Source of the DNA: Sphingopyxis sp. BSN-002
GTDB lineage: Bacteria > Pseudomonadota > Alphaproteobacteria > Sphingomonadales > Sphingomonadaceae
DNA: 64,000 nt
Reading direction: 5' to 3'
NCBI RefSeq assembly: GCF_022024275.1
Contig: NZ_CP091804.1
Span: 496,001-560,000 of the forward strand
Made by a program: the position numbers and the translations under genes. Under the pieces are notes generated by a model, which was not told the DNA's origin, searched no databases, and worked only from the letters and a program-made list of their open reading frames with translations. Positions 34,688-45,145 of this stretch are shown in pieces. Numbering within the stretch: the first letter of the stretch is position 1; every line of letters starts with the position of its first letter.

Positions 34688-35463
34688 GGCGCGCCGCGCT
34701 GGCCTCGGTCAGCGCGGCCACCCTGCTCGCGGGCTTCATATTCTTTCAGCATTACGGCAACTCGGCGACTCCCGGCGCGCCCGATGCCTGTAAAATTGTG
34801 ACCTTCGAGGGCAAGCGCTTCACCGAATGCATCGCCGTCCCCGGCAAGCACCGGATCGACACGAAGATCACCGGCTCCGACGGCACAATCTATCGCGGCT
34901 TCGCGCGGCTCGCGGCCGATATCGACACCAGCCGCGTCGCCTTTGCAGTCAACGGCGGCATGTACGACGTCCGCAGCCGCCCGATCGGCTATTACGCCGA
35001 AAGCGGGAAGCGCCTCTATCCGCTCAACACGCGCGATGCGGGCGGCAATTTCTATCTCAAGCCGAACGGCGTCTTCTTCGGTGACGCCGACGGCAAATGG
35101 CGGGTCATGACGAGCGAGGATTTCGCGACGATCGTGAACCGGCGCCCATCGTTCGGGACCCAGTCGGGTCCGATGCTGCTGATCGGGGGCAAACTCCACC
35201 CGAAGATCGCCGCCGACGGCACCTCGCTGAAGCTCCGCAACGGCGTCGGCGTCGACGCGGCGGGCCGCGCCCATTTCGTCATCTCGAACGAGCCCGTTGC
35301 CTTCGGCACCCTCGCCCGCTTCCTGCGCGACCAGGCGGGCGCCCGCGACGCGCTGTTTCTCGACGGGACGGTGTCCGCGCTCTGGGACCCGGCGCACGGC
35401 CGTCTCGACGCGCGCTACCCGCTCGGTCCGCTGATCCTTGTATCGATGCGCAGCGCCGACTAG
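34684..35463 (+). CDS. Phosphodiester glycosidase family protein (DUF2233/NAGPA-like), exported
   Basis: The 259-residue protein starts at a GTG overlapping the trpE stop as GTGA. An N-terminal signal or anchor (ASVSAATLLAGFIFF, residues 6-20) is followed by the NAGPA/DUF2233 fold: VAFAVNGGMYDVRSRPIG, NFYLKPNGVFFGDADG, FGTQSGPMLLIGG and ALFLDGTVSALWDP. The family includes the mammalian enzyme that uncovers mannose-6-phosphate and bacterial phosphodiester glycosidases such as YigE-like proteins; the substrate here is unknown and is probably an envelope sugar-phosphate. Translational coupling to trpE is striking, since no link to tryptophan is apparent. Confidence 0.82.
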   Translation: MRRAALASVSAATLLAGFIFFQHYGNSATPGAPDACKIVTFEGKRFTECIAVPGKHRIDTKITGSDGTIYRGFARLAADIDTSRVAFAVNGGMYDVRSRPIGYYAESGKRLYPLNTRDAGGNFYLKPNGVFFGDADGKWRVMTSEDFATIVNRRPSFGTQSGPMLLIGGKLHPKIAADGTSLKLRNGVGVDAAGRAHFVISNEPVAFGTLARFLRDQAGARDALFLDGTVSALWDPAHGRLDARYPLGPLILVSMRSAD

Positions 35464-35472
35464 CCTTGCGCC

Positions 35473-36549
35473 ATGCGCAACTATCTCGCCCCCCTCGCCC
35501 TGCTGCTCGCCAGTACCGTTCCCGCATCGATTCAGGCTCAGGCCCAGACGGTCGAAGGCGCCGTCGAGGGCGACGCGATCCTCAAGGATTTCACCTTCGG
35601 CACCGGCGAAAAGCTGCCCGAAATCAAGATGCACTACACGACGCTCGGCACGCCGCAGCGCGACAAGAAGGGCAATGTCACCAACGCCGTGATGATCCTC
35701 CACGGCACCGGCGGCACGGGAAAGCAATTCTTCCAGCCGCAGTTCGCGAACGAGCTGTTCGGTCCCGGCCAGCTGCTCGATACGGCCAAATATTACGTCA
35801 TCCTGCCCGACAATCTAGGCCACGGCGGCTCGTCGAAGCCGAGCGACGGCCTCCGGATGCAGTTCCCGAAATACGACTATGACGACATGGTCAGCGCCCA
35901 ATACCGGATGCTCACCGAAAAGCTCGGCGTGAAGAGCCTGAAACTCATTCTGGGTACCTCGATGGGGTGCATGCACGCCTTCGTCTGGGGCGAGACGCAC
36001 CCGGGCTTTGCCGAACGCCTCGCGCCCTTCGCATGCCAGCCGGTCGAGATCGCGGGCGAGAACCGCATGTGGCGTACCCTCTCGATCGACGCGATCAAGG
36101 CCGATCCTCTTTGGAAGGACGGCAATTATACCGACCCGCCGCTCGGCGGTCTGCGCACCGCCGCCTCGCTCACCATGATCGCGGGCGCGAACCCCTATGC
36201 GCTGCAGGCGCAATATCCGACCCGCATCGCGGCAGAGAAATACAAGGACGAGGCCTTCGCGCGCACCTTCGGCCGCAACGATGCCAACGACACCATCTAC
36301 CAGCTCGATTCGTCCCGCAATTACAATCCTTGGCCGAACCTTGAAAAGATCACCGTGCCCGTGCTGTGGATCAACTCGGGCGACGATTTCATCAACCCGC
36401 CTGGCTATTCCTACCCCGAAGACGGCGTGAAACGCATGCCGAAAGCGCGCTACATCCTGATCCCCGCGAGCGCCGAAACCAAAGGGCACGGGACACACAC
36501 CTGGGCCAAATTCTGGAAAGACGATCTCGCGAAACTGATGGCGGAATAG
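35473..36549 (+). CDS. Exported alpha/beta hydrolase of the MetX (homoserine O-acetyltransferase-like) family
   Basis: The 358-residue alpha/beta-hydrolase has a signal peptide (LAPLALLLASTVPASIQA). Its body resembles homoserine O-acetyltransferases: TFGTGEKLPEIKMHYTTLGT, MILHGTGGTGKQFF (oxyanion region), LGTSMGCMHAFVWGETHPGF with the nucleophilic Ser in TSMG, and a late NSGDDFINPP (Asp) and KGHGTHTWAKFW (His). MetX uses cytosolic acetyl-CoA, so an exported copy is unlikely to make O-acetylhomoserine; an esterase, peptidase or acyl-hydrolase role is more plausible. It follows the NAGPA-like gene by nine bases and precedes an inverted repeat and trpG. Confidence 0.85.
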   Translation: MRNYLAPLALLLASTVPASIQAQAQTVEGAVEGDAILKDFTFGTGEKLPEIKMHYTTLGTPQRDKKGNVTNAVMILHGTGGTGKQFFQPQFANELFGPGQLLDTAKYYVILPDNLGHGGSSKPSDGLRMQFPKYDYDDMVSAQYRMLTEKLGVKSLKLILGTSMGCMHAFVWGETHPGFAERLAPFACQPVEIAGENRMWRTLSIDAIKADPLWKDGNYTDPPLGGLRTAASLTMIAGANPYALQAQYPTRIAAEKYKDEAFARTFGRNDANDTIYQLDSSRNYNPWPNLEKITVPVLWINSGDDFINPPGYSYPEDGVKRMPKARYILIPASAETKGHGTHTWAKFWKDDLAKLMAE

Positions 36550-36559
36550 CCTTGTTTTT

Positions 36560-36639
36560 CGTCACCCCCGCGAAGGGCGTTCCGAGGCACGTGACTCTGA
36601 ACGCGGTCCAGCTGGATTCACGCCTTCGCGGGAATGACG
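36560..36639. repeat. Intergenic inverted repeat with CCCGCGAAGG-type arms
   Basis: CGTCACCCCCGCGAAGG (36560-36576) and CCTTCGCGGGAATGACG (36623-36639) are inverted arms that match apart from two positions. They flank 46 bases that include CCAGCTGGATTC. Such palindromic elements with GTCA...CGCGAAGG ends are common between genes in sphingomonads, so this is probably a dispersed repeat copy. It lies between the exported hydrolase gene and trpG and could also act as a transcript end or stabiliser. Confidence 0.6.
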
Positions 36640-36708
36640 AAGCCAGGTTTGCCCCACCGATAGTTCGTAAAGCTTCCCCAACGCCCGCAAGACCGCTAGT
36701 GCGCCCCC

Positions 36709-37299
36709 ATGATCCTCGTCATCGACAATTATGACAGCTTCACCTTCAACCTCGTTCATTATCTGATCGAGCTGGGCGCCGACGTGCGCGTCGAACGCAA
36801 TGACGCGCTGACCGCGGCCGAAGCGCTCGCAACCGGGGCGTCGGCCTTCCTCATCTCGCCCGGCCCCTGCACCCCGAACGAGGCGGGCGTCAGCCTTGAT
36901 CTCGTCGCCGCCTGCGCCGCCGCGAAAAAGCCGCTTCTCGGCGTCTGCCTAGGTCATCAGGCGATCGGCCAGCATTTCGGCGGCACCGTCCAGCGCGGCC
37001 ATCTGATGCACGGCAAGACCTCGCCCGTCTGCCACGACGGCACCGGTCTCTTCACCGACCTGCCCTCGCCGCTCACCGCGACGCGCTACCACAGCCTCGA
37101 GGTCGTCGACATTCCCGCCGAACTGCTCATCAACGCGACCAGCGACGACGGCGCGGTGATGGGTTTCCGCCATGCCGGGCTGCCGATTCACGGCGTGCAA
37201 TTCCATCCCGAAAGCATCGCGACCGAGCATGGCCATGCGATGCTCGCCAACTTCCTGACGCTTGCAGGATTGCCGGTCGCGGCGCGACAGGCGGCATGA
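36709..37299 (+). CDS. trpG: Anthranilate synthase component II (glutamine amidotransferase)
   Basis: The 196-residue class-I amidotransferase supplies ammonia to TrpE. The N-terminus [20 protein letters not shown] is diagnostic of TrpG/PabA; the nucleophilic Cys is in [17 protein letters not shown], and the His/Glu pair in [14 protein letters not shown]. Because only one such gene is seen, it may also serve aminodeoxychorismate synthase in folate synthesis. It starts the tight run trpG-trpD-trpC-moaC-moeA, each coupled to the next by an ATGA overlap. Confidence 0.95.
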   Translation: MILVIDNYDSFTFNLVHYLIELGADVRVERNDALTAAEALATGASAFLISPGPCTPNEAGVSLDLVAACAAAKKPLLGVCLGHQAIGQHFGGTVQRGHLMHGKTSPVCHDGTGLFTDLPSPLTATRYHSLEVVDIPAELLINATSDDGAVMGFRHAGLPIHGVQFHPESIATEHGHAMLANFLTLAGLPVAARQAA

Positions 37300-38294
37300 G
37301 CCGTCTCGGCCCGCTTCCCGATCCCGCCGCGCTGCTCGATCATGACGAGGCCGCGGCCGCCTTCACTGCGATCCTCGACGGCACCGCGAGCGACGACAAT
37401 ATCTCCGAATTCCTGATCGAGCTTGCCGAACGCGGCGAGACGATGGTCGAAATCGCCGCCGCGGCGCAGGCGATGCGCGACCGGATGATCCCGATCGACG
37501 CGCCGGCGGGCGCGATCGACGTCTGCGGCACCGGCGGCGACGGCCACCACACGCTCAATGTCTCGACCGCGGTCGCGATCGTCGTCGCGGCGTGCGAAGT
37601 ACCGGTCGCAAAGCACGGAAATCGCGCCGCTTCCTCCAAATCTGGCGCCGCCGACACGCTCGAAGCGCTCGGCCTCGACATGGAGCGCGCCGGCCAGATG
37701 GCCGAGGCGCAGCTCGCCGATCTCGGCATCTGCTTCCTTTTCGCCGCACATCATCACCCGGCGATGAAGCGCATCATGCCGATCCGCAAGGCGATCGGCC
37801 GCCGCACGATCTTCAACCTGATGGGTCCGCTCGCCAACCCCGCGCGCGTGACGCGCCAGCTCGTCGGCATCGCGCGCCCCGCCTATGTCCCCGTCTATGC
37901 CGAGGCGCTTCACCGGCTCGGGACCGAGCATTCGCGCGTGATTTCGGGCGATGAAGGCCTCGATGAACTGTCGCTCGCGGGCGGCAACGAGGTTGCGGTG
38001 ATCACTCCCGAGGGTGTCCGCATGCAGCGCAGCGTCGCCGCCGACGCCGGCCTGCCTACGCATCCCGTATCCGCGATCCGCGGCGGTGATGCGCAGGAGA
38101 ATGCCAAGGCGCTCTGCCGCCTGCTGATGGGCGAGAAGAGCGCTTATCGCGACGCCGTGCTCTACAACGCCGCCGAGGCGCTCGTCGTCGCCGGAGCTGC
38201 CGAAAACCTGCTCGACGGGGTCGAGGAGGCCGCCGAGGCTATCGATAAAGGGCTTGCCAACGCGCTCCTCAATTGCTGGATCGCGTATAAATGA
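37296..38294 (+). CDS. trpD: Anthranilate phosphoribosyltransferase
   Basis: The 332-residue enzyme joins anthranilate to PRPP. Landmarks are the PRPP loop [20 protein letters not shown], the anthranilate-site segment [40 protein letters not shown] and [14 protein letters not shown]. Length and motifs are standard. Its ATG overlaps the trpG stop as ATGA, and its own stop overlaps trpC in the same way. Confidence 0.98.
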   Translation: MSRLGPLPDPAALLDHDEAAAAFTAILDGTASDDNISEFLIELAERGETMVEIAAAAQAMRDRMIPIDAPAGAIDVCGTGGDGHHTLNVSTAVAIVVAACEVPVAKHGNRAASSKSGAADTLEALGLDMERAGQMAEAQLADLGICFLFAAHHHPAMKRIMPIRKAIGRRTIFNLMGPLANPARVTRQLVGIARPAYVPVYAEALHRLGTEHSRVISGDEGLDELSLAGGNEVAVITPEGVRMQRSVAADAGLPTHPVSAIRGGDAQENAKALCRLLMGEKSAYRDAVLYNAAEALVVAGAAENLLDGVEEAAEAIDKGLANALLNCWIAYK

Positions 38295-39085
38295 ACAAGC
38301 TCACCGAAATCCTCGCCACCAAGGCCGAAGAGGTCGCGACACGGCGGCAGGCCTATTCGGTCGCCGACCTCGACCGCATCGACGCCGGCGCGCCGCGCGG
38401 CTTTCAGGCGGCCCTGCAGGCGAAGATCGACGCTGGCGGCTATGGCCTGATCGCAGAAATCAAGAAAGCTTCGCCATCCAAGGGACTGATTCGCGAAGAT
38501 TTCGATCCCGCCGATCACGCCCGAGCCTATGAAGCCGGCGGCGCGGCGTGCCTCTCGGTCCTCACCGATGCGCCCTATTTTCAGGGCCACGAGGAATTCC
38601 TGATCGCCGCGCGCACCGCATGCGGCCTGCCGGTCCTGCGCAAGGATTTCATGATCGACCCCTGGCAAGTCGCCGAGGCGCGCTCGATCGGCGCCGACGC
38701 GATCCTGATCATCGTTGCCGCGCTCGACGACGGCGCGATGCGCGAGATCGAGGCGGCGACTGTCGAACGCGGCATGGACGTCCTTGTCGAGGTCCATGAC
38801 GAGGCCGAACTCGACCGCGCGCTGACACAGCTCCAGTCGCGCCTGATCGGGGTCAATAACCGCGACCTCCGCACCTTCGAGACCGATCTCGCCGTCACCG
38901 AACGTCTCGCGAAGCTCGTCCCTCCGGGCACCTTGCTCGTCGGCGAAAGCGGCATCGCAGCCCATGCCGACTGCCAGCGCCTCGCCAAAAGCGGCGTAAA
39001 TGCGTTCCTCGTCGGCGAAAGCCTGATGCGGCAAAGTGACGTCACGACGGCAACAAGGGCCTTGCTCGAAGGGGCCACCGCATGA
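38291..39085 (+). CDS. trpC: Indole-3-glycerol phosphate synthase
   Basis: The 264-residue TIM-barrel enzyme closes the indole ring from CdRP. Catalytic residues sit in [20 protein letters not shown] (Lys), [40 protein letters not shown] (Lys), [13 protein letters not shown] (Glu), [18 protein letters not shown] (Asn/Arg) and [15 protein letters not shown] (Glu/Ser). It is monofunctional, not fused to TrpF as in enterobacteria. It is coupled by ATGA to trpD before and moaC after; no trpB, trpA or trpF is in the window. Confidence 0.98.
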   Translation: MNKLTEILATKAEEVATRRQAYSVADLDRIDAGAPRGFQAALQAKIDAGGYGLIAEIKKASPSKGLIREDFDPADHARAYEAGGAACLSVLTDAPYFQGHEEFLIAARTACGLPVLRKDFMIDPWQVAEARSIGADAILIIVAALDDGAMREIEAATVERGMDVLVEVHDEAELDRALTQLQSRLIGVNNRDLRTFETDLAVTERLAKLVPPGTLLVGESGIAAHADCQRLAKSGVNAFLVGESLMRQSDVTTATRALLEGATA

Positions 39086-39552
39086 GCCGCCCGACGCACC
39101 TCGATGAAACGGGTGCGGCGCATATGGTCGATGTCGGCGCCAAGCCCACTACTGAACGGCGCGCCGTCGCGGGCGGCCGCATCACCATGTCGGCGGATGC
39201 GCTTGAAGCGATCCGCAGCGGCAATGCGCCCAAGGGCGACGTTCTCTCGACCGCGCGCATCGCCGGCATCATGGCCGCCAAGCGCACCGCCGACCTGATC
39301 CCGCTGTGCCACCCGCTCGCGCTTACCAAGGTCGCGGTCGAGTTCGATTGGGAGATGGACGGCATTTCAGTGCGCGCGACCGCCGCGACGACCGGCCCGA
39401 CCGGGGTCGAGATGGAGGCGCTCACCGCCGCCTCGGTCGCGCTCCTCACCCTCTATGACATGGCGAAGGCGCTCGACCGCGCGATGATCCTCGGTGACAT
39501 CCGCCTCCTCGAAAAGAGCGGCGGCCGCTCGGGCGACTGGCGCGCCGAATGA
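39082..39552 (+). CDS. moaC: Cyclic pyranopterin monophosphate synthase
   Basis: The 156-residue enzyme converts the MoaA product to cyclic pyranopterin monophosphate, the first stable intermediate of molybdenum cofactor synthesis. Family segments are [40 protein letters not shown] with its catalytic His, [20 protein letters not shown] and a late [13 protein letters not shown]. It follows trpC by ATGA overlap and leads into moeA in the same way, so Moco and tryptophan genes share a transcript here, an arrangement I also associate with other alphaproteobacteria. Confidence 0.97.
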   Translation: MSRPTHLDETGAAHMVDVGAKPTTERRAVAGGRITMSADALEAIRSGNAPKGDVLSTARIAGIMAAKRTADLIPLCHPLALTKVAVEFDWEMDGISVRATAATTGPTGVEMEALTAASVALLTLYDMAKALDRAMILGDIRLLEKSGGRSGDWRAE

Positions 39553-40739
39553 GCGGACTGCTTCCCGTCGAGGAAGCGCAGGCGCGCCTGTTCGCGCTCC
39601 GCGAACCGCTGGGGGCGGAGAATATCGCATTTTCCGAATCGCTTGGCCGCTATGTTTCGCAAGCCATCGTCGCCCGCCGCGATCAGCCCGCCGCGCCGCT
39701 CTCGGCGATGGACGGCTATGCGGTGCGCTTCGCCGACCTGCCGGGACCATGGACGATCATCGGCGAAAGCGCCGCGGGAAGCGTTCCGTCCGCGCCGGTC
39801 GGCAAGGGAGAGGCGATGCGCATCTTCACCGGCGCGTGGCTGCCCGATGGCGCCGACACGGTGATCATTCAGGAAGATGTGGCGGCCGACGGCACCACAT
39901 TGCGCCTGTCGACCGCCGATACGATCCAGCCCGGCCAGCATATCCGCGCCCGCGCCAGCGACTTTGCGACCGGAACGACGCTCGTCCCCGCCGGCACCCG
40001 CCTCACTCCCGGCGCGATTGCGGCCGCGATCATGAGCGGCGCCGGGCAGCTCACCGTCGGCAGGCGTCCGCGCGTCGCGATCCTCACCACGGGCGACGAA
40101 CTCGTCCAGCCCGGCCACGCCCTCGCCCCCGGCCAGATCCCCGACAGCAACGGCACGATGCTCGCCGCGATGCTGGCAGGCGAACCCGCAGTCGTTACGC
40201 TGCCGCTCCACATCCGCGACGACCGGACGATCTTGTCGCGTGTATTGAAGGATTTGGCGCGACGTCACGACGTCATCGTGACCGTCGGCGGCGCCTCGGT
40301 CGGCGATCATGACCATGTCCGCGGCGCGCTCGGAGACGCCGGCGGCAGCATCGATTTCTGGAAGATCGCGATGCGCCCGGGCAAGCCGCTGATCGCCGGC
40401 AGCATCGGCGATGCGCTGCTCCTCGGACTGCCCGGCAATCCATCGTCGGCCTTCGTCACCGCGACGCTGTTCCTGATCCCGCTCGTCCGCCATCTCGCCG
40501 GAGCCCCGAGCCCGCTGCCCGACATCCATCAGGCGCCGCTTGCAAGCGCGCTGGGCCCCGGCGCCAAACGCCGCGACTATCTCCGCGCCCGACTCGATCG
40601 CGGCGCGCTCACCGTATTCGACGGGCAGGACAGTGGACGCACTGCTCCGCTCGTCGAGGCCAATGCGCTGGTCATCCGCGAGATCGGCGTACCCCCGCGC
40701 GCCGCGGGCGAGCAGGCGGACTATATCGCGATCGCTTGA
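39549..40739 (+). CDS. moeA: Molybdopterin molybdenumtransferase
   Basis: The 396-residue enzyme inserts molybdate into adenylylated molybdopterin. The N-terminal region has [19 protein letters not shown], and the MoaB/Mog-like domain has [51 protein letters not shown] and [18 protein letters not shown]. The C-terminal subdomain begins near residue 325. Its TGA stop lies inside the -35 hexamer of the lexA promoter, so lexA can be both read through from this operon and separately started. Confidence 0.96.
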   Translation: MSGLLPVEEAQARLFALREPLGAENIAFSESLGRYVSQAIVARRDQPAAPLSAMDGYAVRFADLPGPWTIIGESAAGSVPSAPVGKGEAMRIFTGAWLPDGADTVIIQEDVAADGTTLRLSTADTIQPGQHIRARASDFATGTTLVPAGTRLTPGAIAAAIMSGAGQLTVGRRPRVAILTTGDELVQPGHALAPGQIPDSNGTMLAAMLAGEPAVVTLPLHIRDDRTILSRVLKDLARRHDVIVTVGGASVGDHDHVRGALGDAGGSIDFWKIAMRPGKPLIAGSIGDALLLGLPGNPSSAFVTATLFLIPLVRHLAGAPSPLPDIHQAPLASALGPGAKRRDYLRARLDRGALTVFDGQDSGRTAPLVEANALVIREIGVPPRAAGEQADYIAIA

Positions 40740-40765
40740 CAAGTTCCGCTTTGTTCCATTATCGT
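40736..40765 (+). promoter_or_regulatory. lexA promoter
   Basis: TTGACA at 40736-40741 is a perfect -35 hexamer overlapping the moeA stop. TATCGT at 40760-40765, after an 18-base spacer, is a fair -10. The LexA operator covers the -10. Confidence 0.6.
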
Positions 40766-40767
40766 TC
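40753..40767 (+). promoter_or_regulatory. Predicted LexA operator (SOS box) of lexA
   Basis: GTTCCATTATCGTTC matches the alphaproteobacterial LexA consensus GTTC-N7-GTTC exactly and lies over the -10 region of the lexA promoter, 38 bases before the start codon. This is the expected place for autorepression. Confidence 0.85.
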
Positions 40768-40804
40768 TCATTATGTCCGGAACTGGCATCATGGAGAACG
40801 ACCG

Positions 40805-41482
40805 ATGTTGACCGCGAAGCAGCATGAACTGCTCCACTTCATTCAACAGCGCCTCGACGCGAGCGGGATTTCACCCTCGTTCGAGGAGATGAAGGAAGCG
40901 CTCGGCCTCAAGTCGAAATCGGGCATTCATCGCCTGATAAGTGCCTTGGAAGAAAGAGGTTTTCTCCGCCGCCTCCCCAACCGCGCCCGCGCGCTGGAGG
41001 TGCTGAAGGTCCCCGAAGCCGCCAAGACGCCCGTGCGCAACGATAATATCGTTCCGCTCCGCAAACCCGCGCCGGCGCTCAAGCCGATCGCCGCGAACGA
41101 CATCATCGAGGTACCGCTGCACGGCAAGATCGCCGCGGGCGTCCCGATCGAGGCGTTCGAGGATCACAACCAGCTCGCGGTGCCTGCCGCGCTGCTCGGT
41201 GCCGGCGAACATTATGCGCTCGAGGTTTCGGGCGACTCGATGGTCGAGGCAGGCATTTTCGACGGCGACTATGCGCTGATCCAGAAGGCCAGCACCGCGC
41301 GCGAGGGCGACATCGTCGTCGCGCTCGTCGATGGTCAGGACGCGACGCTCAAATATTTCCGTCGCGAGGGCAAGATGATCCGGCTCGATCCCGCGAACAG
41401 CGCGTATGAACCGCAGCGCTACGAAGCCGGACGCGTCATCGTGCAAGGTCGGCTTTCGGGACTGCTTCGTCGTTACCACTGA
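40805..41482 (+). CDS. lexA: SOS repressor LexA
   Basis: The 225-residue repressor holds SOS genes off until RecA filaments trigger self-cleavage. The N-terminal winged helix (1-65) has [20 protein letters not shown], the alphaproteobacterial recognition helix. The cleavage site is Ala111-Gly112 in GKIAAGVP, the catalytic Ser145 is in [11 protein letters not shown], and Lys183 is in DATLKYF. I chose ATG 40805, with GGAG a few bases upstream; the longer frame runs across the promoter. It ends the trpGDC-moaC-moeA run, and its last 47 bases overlap the end of convergent comEC. Confidence 0.98.
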   Translation: MLTAKQHELLHFIQQRLDASGISPSFEEMKEALGLKSKSGIHRLISALEERGFLRRLPNRARALEVLKVPEAAKTPVRNDNIVPLRKPAPALKPIAANDIIEVPLHGKIAAGVPIEAFEDHNQLAVPAALLGAGEHYALEVSGDSMVEAGIFDGDYALIQKASTAREGDIVVALVDGQDATLKYFRREGKMIRLDPANSAYEPQRYEAGRVIVQGRLSGLLRRYH

Positions 41483-43583
41483 CCAGCGGCGCATGGCGCC
41501 ACGGATGGCCGTCGCCCGCATCCAGCGTGGCGACGGCCTTCGGCTTTTTACCGAGATAGATCGCCAGCCCGCCGCTTTCCGCCAGACTGTCGCGATCGAT
41601 CGTCAGCCAGCGCGCGGCGCACTCGCGCGGCAACCAGCGGTCGCTGATCACGACGTCGGCCGCCCTGCACGCCGCCGCCATCTCTTCACCCTCGATCCTG
41701 TCCCGACCTCGCGAGGCAAGGATGATGCGCCCCTCTTGCACCCATCGACAAAAGTCCGGATTGCATTCGACATGATCGAGATCGGCCAGCGCCCCCAGCG
41801 GCGCATCGCTTCCCGCCGCCTCGTTCATCGTGTCGCGCACGAAATCGCCGGCACGGTCGCGGAGGAGCGCATACCCACCTCCGGGCGCTGCCACGGCTAT
41901 ATTACGTCCATCGCTCGTCACCAGAAGGTCGGGGCGCGGCTGCATCAACAGCGCCAGCATTCCGGCGAGTAACGGAACAGCGCCCCACCAGCGCCAACGG
42001 GTCGACCAGATCAATATCCACAGCCCGCCGAAAGCCGCCATCGCGAACCCCCAAGGCGGGAAGCGCGGCAAGGTCGCAACCGCGCCCGGTGCCTCCGCGA
42101 CGCGATGCGCGAGCTGAATGAGCAGCGTCAGCGCTTGTTCGGTCACCCACCAGAAGGGGGCTCCCAGCCCGACACTATCGAACGCCAGCGCCAGCGCTTC
42201 GGCGGGCATGATGACAAAGGTCGTCAGCGGGATCGCGACCACATTGGCGAGCGCTCCATAAAGCCCTGCCTTGTGAAAATGAAAGAGCGCGATCGGCGCC
42301 AGCGCGACTTCGACGGCGATCCCGGTAATCAGCAGCCCCGCAAGCCCGCGCCCCCATCGAAAGACGATAGGCTCCTCGCGCCGCGCCATGAAGCGTTGCA
42401 TCGTCCTGCTTTCATGCAGCGCGACGATTGCCGTCACCGCCGCGAAACTCAGCTGGAAGCTCGGCCCGACGAGCGATTCAGGTCGCCAGACCAGCACGAT
42501 CAATGCCCCCGCCGCAACCAGCCGGAGAGTCAGCGCCTCCCGCCCCATCAGGAAAGCAACCAGCACAAGCAACGCCGCGATCAGCGAGCGCAAGGTGGGC
42601 ACCTCCGCGCCTGCGAGCCAGGTATAGCCCGCGCCGGCAAGTGCCCCGGCAGCCGCCGCGATCGGCAGCACATAACCGCCAAGCGCGATCCGCCGGCTCA
42701 ACGCTAGCAGGCGCATCGCAAGAAACATCGCGAAGCCGATCACGGCGGTGACATGCAGCCCGCTGATCGACAGCAGATGCGCGAGCCCGCTACGCCGCAT
42801 CGCTTCCTCGTCCTCGGACGAAATCGCGCCGCGGTCGCCGGTCACGAAGGCCGCGGCGATACCGCCCGGCGAGCCCGCGATCCGGTCGTGGATATGCGCG
42901 CTCAGCCGTGCCCGAACCGGTTGCCCCCCTCTCCCCGCGTTCGCGCTGCGCGACACGTCGCCAAGGACCGTTCCGACGGCGCCGATCCGGTCGAACCATG
43001 CCCGCTGCGCGAAATCATAGCTGCCCGGAAGGCTCGCTGTCGGGGGCGGCATCAGTCGCGCGCGCAGTCCGATCCTCTCGCCAGGGGCAATCCCAGTGCC
43101 CGCCTCGCCGGCCAGCGTTACGCGAATCCGCGGCGGCAAGTCCTCGCGTGCCTGCGGCCGCACGATCAGCCGCGTCTGGTCTTTCGCCGGCAGCGGTTCG
43201 ACCGCCTCGACCTCGGCCGAAAAGGCCGTCGTCGCCGGTCCGGCAAGAATCGGCGCGGCCACCCACAGCGCCCGCGCCCATATCAGCAACAGTCCGAGAG
43301 CCATCGCGCCGAATCCGATCGCCGCCATTCTGCCGGTTCGACTATGCCAGCCGATCAGCAGCCCACAGAACAGTCCGCCTCCCAGCAAGAACAGAAGCCC
43401 GGCCCAATGCATGGTTGCCGGCAAGATGAACCAGGCGGCGATCCCCGCGCCCGACGCGACAGGCAGCCACAGCCCCAGCCTTTCGCGCTCGGCTTCAAGC
43501 TGCGCCTCCAGCGCATGAAACAACCGCCGCCAGCCGGCTACCCCGCCCGGACCAAAGGTCGTTTGAAGCCGCCTTGTCGCCAT
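41436..43583 (-). CDS. ComEC/Rec2-family competence protein
   Basis: The polytopic membrane protein of about 715 residues resembles ComEC, the channel that carries single-stranded DNA into the cytoplasm in natural transformation. An N-terminal DUF4131-like domain (about 40-230) is followed by the Competence region, with the signature [20 protein letters not shown], multiple membrane helices (about 235-540) and a C-terminal soluble part (about 560-715). That last part corresponds to the beta-lactamase-like domain but is short, and its metal-binding His/Asp motifs are not obvious, so nuclease activity is doubtful. The start at ATG 43583 gives [11 protein letters not shown]. It lies between lexA and gltX, and its 3' end overlaps lexA. 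Confidence 0.9.
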   Translation of the reverse strand: MATRRLQTTFGPGGVAGWRRLFHALEAQLEAERERLGLWLPVASGAGIAAWFILPATMHWAGLLFLLGGGLFCGLLIGWHSRTGRMAAIGFGAMALGLLLIWARALWVAAPILAGPATTAFSAEVEAVEPLPAKDQTRLIVRPQAREDLPPRIRVTLAGEAGTGIAPGERIGLRARLMPPPTASLPGSYDFAQRAWFDRIGAVGTVLGDVSRSANAGRGGQPVRARLSAHIHDRIAGSPGGIAAAFVTGDRGAISSEDEEAMRRSGLAHLLSISGLHVTAVIGFAMFLAMRLLALSRRIALGGYVLPIAAAAGALAGAGYTWLAGAEVPTLRSLIAALLVLVAFLMGREALTLRLVAAGALIVLVWRPESLVGPSFQLSFAAVTAIVALHESRTMQRFMARREEPIVFRWGRGLAGLLITGIAVEVALAPIALFHFHKAGLYGALANVVAIPLTTFVIMPAEALALAFDSVGLGAPFWWVTEQALTLLIQLAHRVAEAPGAVATLPRFPPWGFAMAAFGGLWILIWSTRWRWWGAVPLLAGMLALLMQPRPDLLVTSDGRNIAVAAPGGGYALLRDRAGDFVRDTMNEAAGSDAPLGALADLDHVECNPDFCRWVQEGRIILASRGRDRIEGEEMAAACRAADVVISDRWLPRECAARWLTIDRDSLAESGGLAIYLGKKPKAVATLDAGDGHPWRHAPLVSGNDEAVPKADLAR

Positions 43584-43654
43584 GCTAGGGGCTGCCCCGA
43601 TCCTGTGTACCGGTTCCGTTTCCGGCGAACCAAAACTGAGTGAAAGAGGCCATA

Positions 43655-45109
43655 GTGGCAACCGAAACCCCAACCGATTTGGCAGAAGCGACCGGCGCCG
43701 CAGTCGTGACGCGCTTTGCTCCCTCGCCGACCGGCTATCTGCACATCGGCGGGGCGCGCACCGCGCTGTTCAACTGGCTCTTCGCGCGCCATCACGGCGG
43801 CAAATTCCTTCTCCGCATCGAGGACACCGACCGCGCGCGATCCACCGATGCCGCGATCGATGCGATTCTGGACGGAATGCAGTGGCTCGACCTCGACTGG
43901 GATGGCGAGACCGTATTCCAGTTCGCCCGCGCGCCGCGTCACGCGGAGGTCGCGCACGAGCTGCTCGCAAAGGGCGATGCCTATCGCTGCTATCTGACAC
44001 AGGACGAACTCGCGGCGATGCGCGCCGAAGCGCAGGAAAAGCGTATTCCCTTCCGCGTCCGCAGCCCCTGGCGCGACCGCGCCGACGGTGACCCGTCGGT
44101 TCCGCACGTCCTGCGGTTGAAGGCTCCGCAGGAGGGTGAAGTTACGATCCGCGACAAGGTGCAGGGCGACGTCACCGTGCAGAATGCCGAACTCGACGAT
44201 TTCGTCCTTCTCCGCAGCGACGGGACGCCGACCTATATGCTGAGCGTCGTCGTCGATGACAATGACATGGGAATTACGCACGTCATCCGCGGCGACGATC
44301 ATCTCAACAACGCTTTCCGCCAGCTCGCGCTGATCCGTGCGATGGGCTGGCGCGAGCCGGTTTATGCACATGTCCCGCTGATTCATGGCGCTGACGGCGC
44401 GAAACTCTCGAAGCGCCACGGCGCGCTCGGCGTCGACGCCTATCGCGACGAGATGGGTTATCTTCCCGAAGCGGTGAATAACTATCTCCTCCGCCTCGGC
44501 TGGGGCCATGGCGACGACGAGATCATCAGCCGCGCACAGGCCGTGGAATGGTTCGATCTCGACCATGTCGGCCGCTCACCCTCGCGTTTCGACTTCAAGA
44601 AGCTGGAGAATCTCAACGGTCATTATATTCGCGAGGCCGACAACAGCCGCCTCGCCGGGCTCGTCGCACCGCGCATCGAAAAGCTGGTCGACCGCGCGCT
44701 GGACGATGCCGACCGCGACCTTCTCGGCCGGGCAATGGAGTCGCTGAAGCCCCGCGCCAAGACGCTGGACGAAATCGCCGAGGGCGCGCTCTTCCTCTTC
44801 GAAACGCTGCCGCTGGCAGTGGACGAAAAGGCGGCGCAGGTGCTAAAGGACGCCCCGGAGGGAGTGCTCGCCAGCGTCACCGAAAAGCTGCGCGGCCTGA
44901 ATGACTGGAATCCCGAAGATATCGAGGCCGCGGTTCGCGAGACGAGCGAGTCGGCCGAAATAGGGCTCGGCAAACTGGCGCAACCGCTACGCGCCGCGCT
45001 GACCGGACGGACGGTGTCTCCGGGGATTTTCGACGTGTTGCTGCTGCTCGGCCGCGACGCGAGCCTGGCGCGACTTGACGCAGCGCACAATTATCCGGCA
45101 GGGGCGTAA
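43655..45109 (+). CDS. gltX: Glutamyl-tRNA synthetase
   Basis: The 484-residue class-I synthetase charges tRNA-Glu and in many alphaproteobacteria tRNA-Gln as well. The HIGH region is [20 protein letters not shown], the KMSKS-type loop is [20 protein letters not shown], and [20 protein letters not shown] lies between them. I chose GTG 43655 because AAAGAGG sits six bases upstream; another GTG at 43640 would add five residues without a ribosome site. It is divergent from comEC with a 71-base gap. gltA follows 36 bases downstream. Confidence 0.96.
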   Translation: MATETPTDLAEATGAAVVTRFAPSPTGYLHIGGARTALFNWLFARHHGGKFLLRIEDTDRARSTDAAIDAILDGMQWLDLDWDGETVFQFARAPRHAEVAHELLAKGDAYRCYLTQDELAAMRAEAQEKRIPFRVRSPWRDRADGDPSVPHVLRLKAPQEGEVTIRDKVQGDVTVQNAELDDFVLLRSDGTPTYMLSVVVDDNDMGITHVIRGDDHLNNAFRQLALIRAMGWREPVYAHVPLIHGADGAKLSKRHGALGVDAYRDEMGYLPEAVNNYLLRLGWGHGDDEIISRAQAVEWFDLDHVGRSPSRFDFKKLENLNGHYIREADNSRLAGLVAPRIEKLVDRALDDADRDLLGRAMESLKPRAKTLDEIAEGALFLFETLPLAVDEKAAQVLKDAPEGVLASVTEKLRGLNDWNPEDIEAAVRETSESAEIGLGKLAQPLRAALTGRTVSPGIFDVLLLLGRDASLARLDAAHNYPAGA

Positions 45110-45145
45110 CCGCAACGCCTCCCGCCCTATCATCAGGGGAAGAAA

